From: Candidatus Bathyarchaeota archaeon
Lineage (GTDB): Archaea; Thermoproteota; Bathyarchaeia; TCS64
Reading direction: 5' to 3'
DNA length: 64,000 bases
Assembly: GCA_026014875.1 (NCBI GenBank)
Contig: JAOZHO010000037.1
Coordinates: 295,819-359,818, forward strand
Below are positions 17,380 to 26,343 of this stretch, piece after piece. Positions within the stretch are counted from its first letter, which is position 1; each line of letters starts with the position of its first letter. Under the pieces are notes generated by a model. It was given only the letters and a program-made list of their open reading frames with translations, did not search any database and was not told the origin of the DNA. The position numbers were made by a program, and so were the translations under genes.

Positions 17380-18867
17380 ATGAGAATAGCGGTAGCATCA
17401 TTCTCCCACGAGACCTGCACTTTCTGCCCAAGACTCACGACTTCTGAGGATTTTGAGTATGTCGGAGTGCCTAAGGGCAGGGACGTGCTGGAGTCTGCGA
17501 GGGGGATACCGAACTACATCAACGGCTTCATCAAGGTGGCCGAGTCTGAGCCCGACGTAGAGCTCGTAGGCATCCTGGGAGCCCGGGGGAGCCGGGGAGG
17601 CTCATCGGGGAGCTGGCTCACCAAGGAGTGCTTCGACAAGTACTCCTACGGGATAGCCGACGGCGTCAAAGAGGCGGGGGACATCGACGGCGTCCTCCTG
17701 GCCCTCCACGGCGCCATGGCGGCCACGGGGGTGCCGAGGCCCGAGGCGGAGATAGTGAGAAGGGTGAGAAAGGTGGTGGGCCCCGATGTCCCCATCATGG
17801 TGACCCTGGACCTCCACGCCAACGAGGACCAGGAGCTCGCCGACGTAGCCGACGGCGTCTTCATCCTGAAAACCTACCCCCACGTCGACTCGGAGGAGAT
17901 CGGCATGATGGCGACCCGGTGCATCATCGACACCGTGAGGGGGGACTTCAAGCCCACCATGGCGCTGAGGAAGCCGGGGATCATGACCCCCAGCGTCTAC
18001 CAGGGCACAGGGTTCTACCCCGCGAAGGACATCATGGACAGGGCCCGGGAGTGGGAGGCAAAGGAGGAGAAGGTCTACGCCGTCTCCGTCGCCTTCGGCT
18101 TCGCCTACGCCGACGTCCCGGACGTGGGGGCCACCGTGGTGGCGGTCACCGACGACGACCAGGGACTCGCCGACAAGGTGGCACAGGACATGTCCGACTA
18201 CATCTGGAGCCTCAGGGAGCCCTTCGCAGGGAAGATACTACCAAAGACCAAGGAGGGGGTTAAGAGAGCCATCGCCGCTGCGAAGGCCGGGAAGACCCCG
18301 GTGGTCATCGCGGATCACAGCGACAGGACGGGGGACAGCACCCACATCCTCAAGGAGCTCATCGCCCAGGGCGCGGAGAACTTCTGCGTCATCACCATCA
18401 CCGACGAGAAGGCTATCGAGGAGATCTCCAAAAAAGCTAAGGTGGGAGACACGGTCACCCAGAAAATAGGGGGCTACTCCACCGAGTGGTCAGGGAAGCC
18501 CGCGGAGATAACTGGGAGCCTCGAGTTCCTCGGTGAGTGCACCTTCACCATGACGGGGCCCATGAGCAGGGGGTCCACCAGGAAGATGGGGAAGACGGCG
18601 GTCCTAGGATTAGGGGATAACAACCACGTGGTGATCTCCCCCACCCTCCATCAGGTGCTGGACGACGCGCCCTTTACGGCGTTGGGCCTAGACCTCAAGG
18701 AGCTGGATATCATCTGCATCAAGTCCCGGGTCCACTTCAGAGCTTACTACGACGATGTCGCCGGGGAGATCATCGAGATCGACGCCCCGGGTCTAGGCCC
18801 CGCGGATGTGACACAGCACACCTTCGAGAACGCCCCCGAGGACCTCTACCCCTTCGTGAAGAAGTAG
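17380..18867 (+). CDS. M81 family (MlrC-like) metallopeptidase
   Basis: Belongs to the M81 / microcystinase-C-like family, zinc proteins of about 490 residues. Family features: MRIAVASFSHETCTF at the start, LALHGAMAATGVPRPEAEI, VTLDLHANEDQELADVADG, KTYPHVDSEEIG, VIADHSDRTGDSTHILKEL and the C-terminal KSRVHFRAYYDD. MlrC hydrolyses linearised peptides in microcystin degraders; the natural substrate in archaea is unknown. It starts 39 bases after the methylthiotransferase and ends at a T-rich terminator. Confidence 0.88.
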   Translation: MRIAVASFSHETCTFCPRLTTSEDFEYVGVPKGRDVLESARGIPNYINGFIKVAESEPDVELVGILGARGSRGGSSGSWLTKECFDKYSYGIADGVKEAGDIDGVLLALHGAMAATGVPRPEAEIVRRVRKVVGPDVPIMVTLDLHANEDQELADVADGVFILKTYPHVDSEEIGMMATRCIIDTVRGDFKPTMALRKPGIMTPSVYQGTGFYPAKDIMDRAREWEAKEEKVYAVSVAFGFAYADVPDVGATVVAVTDDDQGLADKVAQDMSDYIWSLREPFAGKILPKTKEGVKRAIAAAKAGKTPVVIADHSDRTGDSTHILKELIAQGAENFCVITITDEKAIEEISKKAKVGDTVTQKIGGYSTEWSGKPAEITGSLEFLGECTFTMTGPMSRGSTRKMGKTAVLGLGDNNHVVISPTLHQVLDDAPFTALGLDLKELDIICIKSRVHFRAYYDDVAGEIIEIDAPGLGPADVTQHTFENAPEDLYPFVKK

Positions 18868-18879
18868 CGCTCCTCAGAC

Positions 18880-18900
18880 CCTTTTTTTATTACCCCTTTT
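18880..18900 (+). terminator. T-rich terminator after the M81 gene
   Basis: CCC followed by seven T, then ATTA and CCCCTTTT, about 15 bases after the stop codon. Confidence 0.45.
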
Positions 18901-18969
18901 CTCCAATCGAGCCTAGGGATACGCAGTCGTTCCCTCGGAAAGGATCCGGGCTTCACTAGAAGCTCGTCT

Positions 18970-19428
18970 TTAAGCTTCGCAGTATTCCCGGTCCTTCACT
19001 ATCAGCACCGGGACTGTGCAGGCCTCCGCCACGCTCCTGCTGGTGCTTCCGAGCATCCAGCTTATGATCCTCCCGGCGCCCCTGTTGCCGAGGACGATGA
19101 GGTCGACCTCTTCTTCCCTTGCGGCCTCGACGATGTTCCTCGCGGGATTGCCCTTCCTCAGTATGGTGGTCACCTTCAACCCCCCATGGTCACTCTGGAG
19201 ACCCTGGACAGCCTCAGCCAGCAGCTTCTCGTGGAATTGCTCCATGTCATCGATGAGTCGAGGAAAGTACGAGAGTTCGCCCTCATCCGCGACGTAGAGG
19301 GGTACAGTGGGTACAACGGTCAGCACGACTAGCTCCGCTCCGTCTCTCTCCGCCAAGTCCACCCCGAAACTGAAGGCGAGCTTGGCCGGGCCGGAGCCGT
19401 CGATGGTCACGAGTATCTTCTTGAACAT
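18970..19428 (-). CDS. Universal stress protein (UspA family)
   Basis: A single Usp domain of 152 residues. The ATP-binding pattern is present: ILVTIDGSGPAKLAF at the N-terminus and VLGNRGAGRIISWMLGSTSRSVAE near the end, equal to the G-x2-G-x9-G(S/T) motif of nucleotide-binding Usps. The start ATG is about 27 bases from TTATTATATG, so it is probably leaderless. A second Usp gene lies upstream on the same strand, 50 bases away; the two differ widely in sequence and each has its own TATA box. Confidence 0.9.
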   Translation of the reverse strand: MFKKILVTIDGSGPAKLAFSFGVDLAERDGAELVVLTVVPTVPLYVADEGELSYFPRLIDDMEQFHEKLLAEAVQGLQSDHGGLKVTTILRKGNPARNIVEAAREEEVDLIVLGNRGAGRIISWMLGSTSRSVAEACTVPVLIVKDREYCEA

Positions 19429-19478
19429 GATCTATGGTGCGGGAGGGTGACATATAATAAATTATGAGGGGGCCTGGG

Positions 19479-19952
19479 CTAGGATGGATCCCCGGGCTTC
19501 GGGTCTGCGGGTTTTTTCACGATGAGCAGGGGCTTGGTGCACGAGTTCACCACCTCGTTGCTCACGCTCCCCAGGAACCAGCCCGCGATGAAACCGAACC
19601 CCTGGCTGCCCATCACGATGAGGTCAAAGTCCTCGGCGACCTCGACGATGATCTGCGCCGGTCGCCCCTCCTCGACCCTGGGATCGACCCTGATATCAGG
19701 GTGGGACTTCCCCAGCTCCACGGTCACCTCGTTCAGATTCTCGATGACTCCCCGCACCAGCCGCTCGTGGCTCTCCTGGGCCCCGAGGCCGTACTCCGCA
19801 GAGAAGGGGAGCTTGAACTTGTCGATGACTGAGAGCAGAGTGAGCTCCGAGCCGAACACCATCGCCAGCTCCACCGCATGCGAGAGCGCCAGCAGTGAAG
19901 TATCCGAGCCGTCAACTGCCACGAGGATCCTGTCGTACATCGTGTATCCCAT
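19479..19952 (-). CDS. Universal stress protein (UspA family)
   Basis: A 157-residue Usp domain: YDRILVAVDGSDTSLLALSHA at the start and VMGSQGFGFIAGWFLGSVSNEV with the ATP-binding glycine pattern. The C-terminal tail ADPKPGDPS is proline-rich. ATG 19952 is chosen because a TATA-like ATATTTAAG (19972-19980) places the transcript start exactly there; ATG 19940 is the alternative. The long open frame further upstream runs through the tRNA-Val gene and is not real coding. Confidence 0.9.
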   Translation of the reverse strand: MGYTMYDRILVAVDGSDTSLLALSHAVELAMVFGSELTLLSVIDKFKLPFSAEYGLGAQESHERLVRGVIENLNEVTVELGKSHPDIRVDPRVEEGRPAQIIVEVAEDFDLIVMGSQGFGFIAGWFLGSVSNEVVNSCTKPLLIVKKPADPKPGDPS

Positions 19953-20001
19953 GTGTGAATCGTGTCGGAACCTTAAATATGAGACCGAGATGGCGTAGAA
20001 G

Positions 20002-20078
20002 TGGTGGGCCGGGTGAGACTTGAACTCACGACCTCTGCGGTGTGAACGCAGCGTCCTACCAGGCTGGACTACCGGCCC
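20002..20078 (-). tRNA. tRNA-Val (anticodon CAC), CCA encoded
   Basis: Cloverleaf: acceptor GGGCCGG paired with CCGGCCC, anticodon stem CTGCG/CGCAG around loop TTCACAC (anticodon CAC), T-arm GTGAG-TTCAAGT-CTCAC. The 3' end continues with discriminator A and an encoded CCA at 20004-20002. No intron. Confidence 0.95.
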
Positions 20079-20223
20079 AACGACACCCATACTTGGACGG
20101 GCTCCGGTAAAAATCCTTTTCCTTCCCGGTGCACCGGTTCCGGGCATTGTGTGTCTCCTCCACCGTGCCGTTACTTTTATATGCCCAAGTTGAGGGGTTG
20201 ATGCTACCACTGAGGGAATGAAC

Positions 20224-21751
20224 ATGGGGTATCGTTTTATTAACTGACTTCCCAGAACACGTCAAGTTTTTCGACACAACCCTCCGCGACGGGGAACAGA
20301 CCCCGGGAATCTCCCTGACACCCGAGAAAAAGCTCAGCGTAGCCAGGGCCATCGACACGCTCGGGGTCGAGGTCATCGAGGCGGGATTCGCATGCATCTC
20401 CCAGGGAGAGTTCGAGGCGGTGAAGCTCGTCGCCTCCGAGGGGCTCGACGCGGAGATCTGCAGCGCCACCCGGGGGGTCATCAAGGACATCGACGCCGCC
20501 ATCCAGGCCGGGGTCGACAGCGTCAACATCATCATCCCCACCTCGGACCTCCACATCAAAACCAAGCTCGGGAAGACCCGGGAGGAGGTCCTGGAGATGA
20601 CCGCCGCGGCGGTGGCCCACGCCAAGGACCACGGCCTCGTCGCCGAGGTCTCCACCGAGGACGGCTCCCGGGCCGACAGGGGGTACCTGAAGACCCTCAT
20701 CGGGGCCGCCTTCGAGGTGGGGCTCGACAGGGTCACCGTCTGCGACACCGTGGGAATCCTGACCCCCGGCCAGGCCTATGACCTTTACTCTGAGATGCGG
20801 GCGGCCTTCCCGGGGGAGGTCCTTGGGGTTCACTGTCACAACGACTTCGGCCTCGGCGTCGCGAACAGCCTCTCCGCCCTGGGGGCGGGGATCGATATGG
20901 TCCACGTCACCGTGAACGGTATCGGTGAGAGGGCGGGGAACGCCTCCCTCGAGGAGGTCGCCGTCGCCCTCAGGCTTCTCTACAATGTGGATACCAGCGT
21001 GCGCACCGAGAAGCTCACCAGCGTATCCCGGATGGTGAGCCACATCACCGGGATGCCGGTGCAGGCCAATAAGGCCATCGTGGGGGCCAACGCCTTCGCC
21101 CACGAGTCGGGCATTCACACCCATGCCATCTCCAAGGATCCCACGACCTACGAGGCCATCAGCCCCGAGCTGGTGGGGGCGGCCCGGCGCATGGTCTCCG
21201 GGAAGCACGCCGGCTCCACGGGGCTCAGAAAGTCCCTGGCGGAGATGGGGCTCCGGCCCTCCAGGGAGGAGTTCGGGGAGATTATGTCCAGGGTGAAGGC
21301 CCTCGGGGACAACGGGAAGGGGGTCACAGACGCCGACCTCCTCGACTTCGCCGAGGACGCGATGGGCCTCAGGGTGGAGCCCATGATAATCCTCGACGAG
21401 TACACCGTGACCACGGGGAACAGGATCACCCCCACTGCCTCGGTGAAGATGAGGCTCGACGGGGTCACCAAGGTCGAGGCCGCGACGGGGAACGGCCCCG
21501 TGGACGCGACCCTCAACGCGGTGAGCAAGGCCCTCCCCCGGGACCAGCAGATCCAGCTAGACTCCTACCACGTCGAGGCCATCACCGGGGGGACCGACGC
21601 CGTGGTGAACGTCGAGGTCCGGCTCCGGAGGGGGGATAGGATCGTCAACTCCACGGGGGTCAACGAGGACATCGTGCAGGCGAGCATCGAGGCCTACGTG
21701 AGGGGGATGAACGTCCTCCTCGTCAACGGCAGGAACAGGAAGACGGACTAG
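20224..21751 (+). CDS. LeuA-family synthase (isopropylmalate/citramalate/homocitrate type), 5' frame break
   Basis: Condenses acetyl-CoA with a 2-oxoacid. The catalytic TIM barrel has FFDTTLRDGEQTPG at the start, the metal-binding HCHNDFGLGVANS and GERAGNASLEEV, then a LeuA dimer/regulatory domain in the last ~130 residues. Which 2-oxoacid is used cannot be decided by eye; no leuBCD genes are adjacent. The frame is open from 20222 but has no ATG, GTG or TTG before the conserved core. An ATG at 20224 behind GAGGG would join the frame if one base were removed from the GGGG or TTTT run after it; an in-frame ATG at 20201 is cut off by TGA at 20219. So the start is uncertain. Confidence 0.85.
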
Positions 21752-21801
21752 AGCCCCAACCTTTTATCCTCCTCTGCCCGAATCAGCCGCGGGAACCCCG
21801 C

Positions 21802-22506
21802 ATGACTCAAGGTCTCCGCATAGGCCTCCTCGTCCCCTCCAGCAACACCACCATGGAGCCCGACTTTTACGCCATGGCCCCCAGGGGAGTCACCATCCAC
21901 ACCGCCAGGATGAGGCTCTCCCAGGTCACCCCTGAAGCCCTGATCCGGATGGCCGAGGACACCGAGAGGGCCGCGGGCCTCCTCGCCGACGCAGGGGTCG
22001 AGATCATCGTCTACGGGTGCACCACGGGCTCCCTCGTGGGAGGTGCCGAGTGGGAGGAGGGCCTCGTGAGAAGGATCGAGGAAGAGACGGGGACCCCCGC
22101 GGTCTCCACGAGCAGCGCCGTGGTCGAGGCCCTGAGGAGCCTAGGAGCGAAACGCATAGGGGTGGCGACCCCCTACTCGGAGGAGCTCAACAGCCTGGAG
22201 AAGAGCTTCCTGGAGGACCTCGGATTCCAGGTGACGGGCATACGAGGCCTCGGCCTCCTGGACAACCTCGATATCGGACGGGTCGGTAGAGGGACCCTGG
22301 AGGACATCACGCGAGAGGTTGCAGATGAGGTCGACGCGGTCTTCATCAGCTGCACGAATCTCCCCGTCGTGGATCTGATCGAGGAGTTCGAGAAGGAGTT
22401 TAACAGGCCCGTGGTCACCAGCAACCAGGCGTCGATGTGGGCGGCCCTCCGAGGCAGGGTTAGCCCTGGAGTCGACGGTTTCGGGGAATTAATGAGAAAA
22501 CTTTGA
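21802..22506 (+). CDS. Maleate isomerase / arylmalonate decarboxylase-like protein
   Basis: A 234-residue member of the Asp/Glu racemase superfamily, maleate cis-trans isomerase branch. The first catalytic cysteine region is IIVYGCTTGSLVGG and the second VFISCTNLPVVDLI, both in the expected places; LLVPSSNTTMEPDFY is the conserved N-terminus. Substrates in the family are maleate, arylmalonates or similar dicarboxylates. It follows the LeuA-like gene by 50 bases; a shared role with a branched dicarboxylate made by that enzyme is possible but unproven. Confidence 0.85.
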   Translation: MTQGLRIGLLVPSSNTTMEPDFYAMAPRGVTIHTARMRLSQVTPEALIRMAEDTERAAGLLADAGVEIIVYGCTTGSLVGGAEWEEGLVRRIEEETGTPAVSTSSAVVEALRSLGAKRIGVATPYSEELNSLEKSFLEDLGFQVTGIRGLGLLDNLDIGRVGRGTLEDITREVADEVDAVFISCTNLPVVDLIEEFEKEFNRPVVTSNQASMWAALRGRVSPGVDGFGELMRKL

Positions 22507-22511
22507 CGGGG

Positions 22512-22676
22512 TCAGACGGCTCGGCCCTTCACTCTCTTGGGTCTCAGATTCTTGCCGCGGCACTTTCTGCATTTCACTGCCTTGGGGGGATTCGTGGCTC
22601 CGCAGCTCCTGCAAACGGTTTTGTTCAATAGGTGTTTGCGCGCCAGCGCCAGCTTGAAGGGATCTCTCAATGACAT
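22512..22676 (-). CDS. rpl40e: Ribosomal protein eL40
   Basis: A 54-residue protein beginning MSLRDPFKLALARKHLLNK and containing the eL40 zinc ribbon: CRSC (17 residues before) KCRKC, with a basic C-terminus ending KGRAV. Length and cysteine spacing fit archaeal eL40, a large-subunit protein. The stop is only a few bases from that of the convergent maleate-isomerase-like gene. It is short enough to be missed by automatic gene calling. Confidence 0.95.
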   Translation of the reverse strand: MSLRDPFKLALARKHLLNKTVCRSCGATNPPKAVKCRKCRGKNLRPKRVKGRAV

Positions 22677-23014
22677 CAATGGGCCTCTGTGTTACCCCCA
22701 TCTAGGGGCTTTGCAATTAAAGGTTCCCCCATATTTTACCTTTACTAAGGGGGCCCAGGGCCATCTCATGGGTTTAGAGGGAGTTTCTCCGGGGATGGGG
22801 GGTCGATCACGGTTAGGTTCATCGTAATTACGCGTGGATTCCGACTTGGAATGTCCGACACAATAGAGTTATTTTCATCCGAAAGGGACGGGGAAAATTA
22901 GGTGAGATAGTCAACTATTACGGATCTCTCGTCTATACCTTAAGACGCGAATAGTCATTCGTTTTGTTTTTATTGGTTCCTACCGATCAATTTTTCGCTT
23001 TCAGAGGTTCAGCT
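22677..23014. other. Intergenic region
   Basis: Promoter DNA for eL40 (left) and the HTH regulator (right). AT-richer than the flanks; no RNA gene, repeat or open frame that I can support. Confidence 0.4.
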
Positions 23015-23977
23015 ATGGACATCGCTTCGGAGACAGAGTACATCCCAGATCACCTAGTGGGTACCTCTGTCGCCGCTTTCGGGAGCATGGTCAATATCCT
23101 GGACGCCCTCGGGAACCAGGATGCCCTCTCCATATTCATCTACGTGGAGAAGGGGATGACCAGCTCCAAGCTCGCCATCCAGGAGCTGGGCCTCACCCAG
23201 AAGCGCTTCTACTCGAGGCTCAAGGAGCTCATCGACGTCGGGCTCATCGAGAAGAACGAAGGGGGGTACCAGTACACCACGATAGGGAGGGTCTTCTCGA
23301 AGATAGGCTACTCCCTCCTCGATGTTCTGGAGAACAAGGAGCAGTTCGAGCTCCTGGAGAGGCTGAGGGACAGCTCGAGCCTAACCTCTTCCGAGGTGAA
23401 CCAGATAACCTCGGTGGTCTCCAAGGGCTCTGCCGACGTCTCCGGGATATTCAACATGATCTTCCTCTCCGAGAAACAGGAAAGTGTGGAAGCTATAACT
23501 TCTTACGGTTTAGCCGTAGACAAACTCGTTGAGGAAATAATTGGATCGGAGAAATCCATCTTTTTAGCGTCGAGGTATATTGATAGCAAGGTTATCGACG
23601 CTCAGTTGAAGGCATCAAAGAGAGGGGTCATGGCGAGGGTGCTGATGGCGAGGGAGCACCTCGAGGACAAGGTGAACAAGCTCCAGCTCCTCTTGTCTCC
23701 GGGTCTCCTGCTCTCGATAATGGAGTTCTTTAACGATCCAGAACTCGATGAATTCATGAGAGATGGTAATATCCCCTTCAGCTTCTGTATCATTGATGGA
23801 GAGCGATGCTTCTTCGAGCTCCCTAGCTTCGGGGGAAACGATTTCACCATTGCGTTCTTCGTCGTAGATAAAGTAATAGGGGAAAAATTTACGAACATGT
23901 TCTCCGTCCTCTGGGAGTCCGCGGAGAGAAGGGAAGTGCCAAGGGTCTTCCAGATGTTAAAGAGAATCAGCAGATAG
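23015..23977 (+). CDS. Winged-helix transcriptional regulator
   Basis: A 320-residue protein. Residues ~25-95 form an ArsR-like winged helix (DALSIFIYVEKGMTSSKLAIQELGLTQKRFYSRLKELIDVGLIEK then GGYQYTTIGRVF). The C-terminal ~170 residues include KLVEEIIGSEKSIFLASRYID, a phospholipase-D-like or TrmB-like effector fold. Such proteins are common archaeal regulators with unknown ligands. ATG 23015 has AGAGG about 8 bases before it; a TTG at 22964 in frame is less likely. Composition falls from GC-rich in the HTH to AT-richer in the C-terminal half, hinting at a composite origin. Confidence 0.8.
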   Translation: MDIASETEYIPDHLVGTSVAAFGSMVNILDALGNQDALSIFIYVEKGMTSSKLAIQELGLTQKRFYSRLKELIDVGLIEKNEGGYQYTTIGRVFSKIGYSLLDVLENKEQFELLERLRDSSSLTSSEVNQITSVVSKGSADVSGIFNMIFLSEKQESVEAITSYGLAVDKLVEEIIGSEKSIFLASRYIDSKVIDAQLKASKRGVMARVLMAREHLEDKVNKLQLLLSPGLLLSIMEFFNDPELDEFMRDGNIPFSFCIIDGERCFFELPSFGGNDFTIAFFVVDKVIGEKFTNMFSVLWESAERREVPRVFQMLKRISR

Positions 23978-24049
23978 AGAGTATCAGGGTATAGAACAGT
24001 ACGGATTCAGCAGGTCGTTTCTGCGCGTCATTCAATCCGAAAAAAGGTT

Positions 24050-24973
24050 CTAGAAAGGCAGTTTCATGATACCTATCAAAGTCACCAGCTGCATTATGCA
24101 GTAGAAGGGCACAACTCTTTTGATGATAAGTGAGTTGAGAAAGATCGGGTCGTTCCACTTCTTGAGCAATGGAATTGAAACATATAGCCAAGCCACAAGG
24201 ATCATGCTGACGAGGATCGGTAATGCGGTGTTCAGACCCAATTGGGTGTATCCAAGGAATGTTGCTAATCCCATGACAACAAACGAGGCGAAGTAGAGCC
24301 TCACGGTAGCCTCTGGACCCCAGACAACGGGTATCGTCTTGATGCCCATTATTCTGTCTCCACGGATATCTCGAACATCCATTATGGGGTTTATACCCAT
24401 ATTGACGATGAAATGGATGATGCCCATATACAGCGTCGCTGAGGTGACGCCCCCCCCTGCCATGGCCCCCATCAGGATACAGAAAGTCGTTCCTAAAGCG
24501 ATGGTGAACTGCTTCATCAAGAATCTTTTCTTGAGCCGAATAGGCTCTGCGGAATAGAGATAGCCCAAGATCAGATTTAGAACTTGAATGATGACGACGG
24601 TAAAATTAATCGAATATGCTAGAACGAGACTGAAAACCCCGGTGAAAATAATGAATTTTTTGAATCGGCTTTCGGAGACACGGTCGCGCCCTAGAACGCG
24701 GAGAGCTTGAGCGGGATTCCCCAACTCTTGGTTCTTGAGATCGTCTTCGAGATCCGACAAGTCGTTGAAAAAATAGACGCTCAGGGCCATCGAGGAAACC
24801 GATGAAAAGAGAATCAATGCATCAAAAAAGCTGAACCCGTTTGTGCCCCATGTAGCGATGAGATAAGACCAGAAAGTGGGTAATGAATACACAAAAAATA
24901 CTATGGGGCGAGATCGGACGCAGAGGATGAAAGAGTTGAACACGTCCCTGATCGACAAGCCCGACATCATCAC
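24050..24973 (-). CDS. UbiA-family prenyltransferase
   Basis: An integral membrane prenyltransferase of 307 residues with about eight helices. Both metal/diphosphate motifs are present: NDLSDLEDD (N70-D78) and DVRDIRGDR (D199-D206). Archaeal members make geranylgeranylglyceryl lipids, prenylated quinones or haem, and the sequence alone does not decide which. The start is one of three successive ATGs. The gene is much less GC-rich than the housekeeping block. Confidence 0.88.
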   Translation of the reverse strand: MMMSGLSIRDVFNSFILCVRSRPIVFFVYSLPTFWSYLIATWGTNGFSFFDALILFSSVSSMALSVYFFNDLSDLEDDLKNQELGNPAQALRVLGRDRVSESRFKKFIIFTGVFSLVLAYSINFTVVIIQVLNLILGYLYSAEPIRLKKRFLMKQFTIALGTTFCILMGAMAGGGVTSATLYMGIIHFIVNMGINPIMDVRDIRGDRIMGIKTIPVVWGPEATVRLYFASFVVMGLATFLGYTQLGLNTALPILVSMILVAWLYVSIPLLKKWNDPIFLNSLIIKRVVPFYCIMQLVTLIGIMKLPF

Positions 24974-25550
24974 CTAAGCATCAAAAAGAAGTGACAGATT
25001 GACTCCCAGAAAGTATGTTCAGCGGTGTGGAAATCTGTGCCCGAGAATAGAACACAATATCCATAGAGCACTGTTTAGATGTTGAAATGAACCCCCACCT
25101 CTTCAGGGAAGGGAATTTATGTACCAGATATATATGTTTATCCCATATATTAGAGACATTCAATATGCATACATAACAAAAACACCGATTCTGCACACCG
25201 GAGACGCATAAAATTCTGGATTCTCCTACAATAATGTTATTCCAATGGAAAAGTCGGAGAAAATAATCGGCACCCTTCAAAGAGCGCGGCATTTACTCAT
25301 AATATCTATGCGTGTCTCCTATCTGAAACAGAACTGGAACAAACTGTGATCGCTTGCTGTACCTCCATCCTCCCATGAAAAACGGGAAACTCAGAGGGAT
25401 CTCGATCCTCAACAAGTTTGGTCGCGAAATTTGAATCGGGGTCGGGGATGTATCAAACGATCGTAATTCGTCTGGAATTAGACTCATCCATTATCTTTTT
25501 CTGCAACCCCGAAGGCGGGGCATGGATCAACGTTTCAGGGGAACAAAGCC
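24974..25550. other. AT-rich intergenic region
   Basis: About 580 bases of AT-rich DNA between the UbiA gene and the next hypothetical gene. Two short open frames here give cysteine-rich, low-complexity translations without a start signal. TATATATG around 25129-25136 could be promoter-like. I see no RNA gene or repeat. Confidence 0.4.
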
Positions 25551-26186
25551 TCATTTCTGGAGTTTTCCCTGGACCACATCGGAGTCATCGACGCCCAGTT
25601 GATAGGCGATCCAGCTCCTCGCGACCATCGGGTCGATCTCGAAAATGATCTTGTGGAGGGTCCTGCCGTCGTCTATATTCGTCTCGAGGTCTCGCCTCGT
25701 GAACTCTAGGCCGCAGTCCAGCTTCTCCCTCAGCGCAGCGGGCATGAGCCCCGGCTTGCTGATGTCGATGCCCTCGACCCGGGCACCCTCCTCGTCCTCC
25801 CTGTATGTGATACCCATGCTCGGGACCTCCTCCCGGTAAACATAGACGACACCCCCGGCGAGAGCCGAGACCTCGAAGACGCTTTCCTCGGTGTCGAAGG
25901 CGACCAGCCGCGACGACTCACATTTCAACCTAAAATCGGCCCACCGCTTGAGGACCACCGTGACGACCGGCCCCGCATGTCGAGGAAGCCCAACGACTGG
26001 CCTCAGGGGCTCATCTTCAGCTTCTGATTCATCCGCTCTCCCATCCAGGGGTAAGGGAAGGCTCTCGAGGCGGGAGACGAGTTCGTCGAGTTTCGACTCG
26101 TGGTCCTTGAGGACGTTGATGATGAGATCCATGACGTCCATCTTATCATCGAAGTTCCTCTCGAATCCCATGGTTGAGTCTCCCAC
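25551..26186 (-). CDS. Hypothetical protein
   Basis: A 211-residue soluble protein that I do not recognise. Residues 1-45 form an amphipathic, probably coiled helix (MDVMDLIINVLKDHESKLDELVSRLE), then an acidic proline-rich linker, then an alpha/beta domain (PVVTVVLKRWADFRLKCESSRLVAFD, EIDPMVARSWIAYQLGVDDS). GTG 26186 is used because a TATA-like ATTTAAAT (26212-26219) is 26-33 bases upstream; ATG 26171 is an alternative. The N-terminal helix suggests oligomerisation. Confidence 0.65.
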   Translation of the reverse strand: MGDSTMGFERNFDDKMDVMDLIINVLKDHESKLDELVSRLESLPLPLDGRADESEAEDEPLRPVVGLPRHAGPVVTVVLKRWADFRLKCESSRLVAFDTEESVFEVSALAGGVVYVYREEVPSMGITYREDEEGARVEGIDISKPGLMPAALREKLDCGLEFTRRDLETNIDDGRTLHKIIFEIDPMVARSWIAYQLGVDDSDVVQGKLQK

Positions 26187-26305
26187 CGAATTATCATGAA
26201 TGTGAAGCGAGATTTAAATCAGATAGAAGCATCCGGCCGTAAAGGTTCTCAGTAGGCTTCTTAGGGAACGCAGTTACGCCCCCAGGGGGGCGGATCAAAC
26301 ATTTA

Positions 26306-26323
26306 CAGTGTGGAGCCACACTG
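26306..26323 (+). promoter_or_regulatory. Perfect 8-bp-arm palindrome before a methyltransferase gene
   Basis: CAGTGTGG-AG-CCACACTG, 20 bases before the GTG at 26344. The near-symmetric form is that of an operator bound by a dimeric regulator; a hairpin in the mRNA is the alternative. Confidence 0.4.
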
Positions 26324-26343
26324 GGGGTTCAGGGGGATTCCCG

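Noticed and set aside
19953..20225. N-terminal extension of the second universal stress protein
   Set aside because: It would run through the tRNA-Val gene; the family start and TATA spacing support 19952.
24981..25487. Two minus-strand ORFs (103 and 64 codons)
   Set aside because: AT-rich region, cysteine-rich low-complexity translations, no convincing start or ribosome site.
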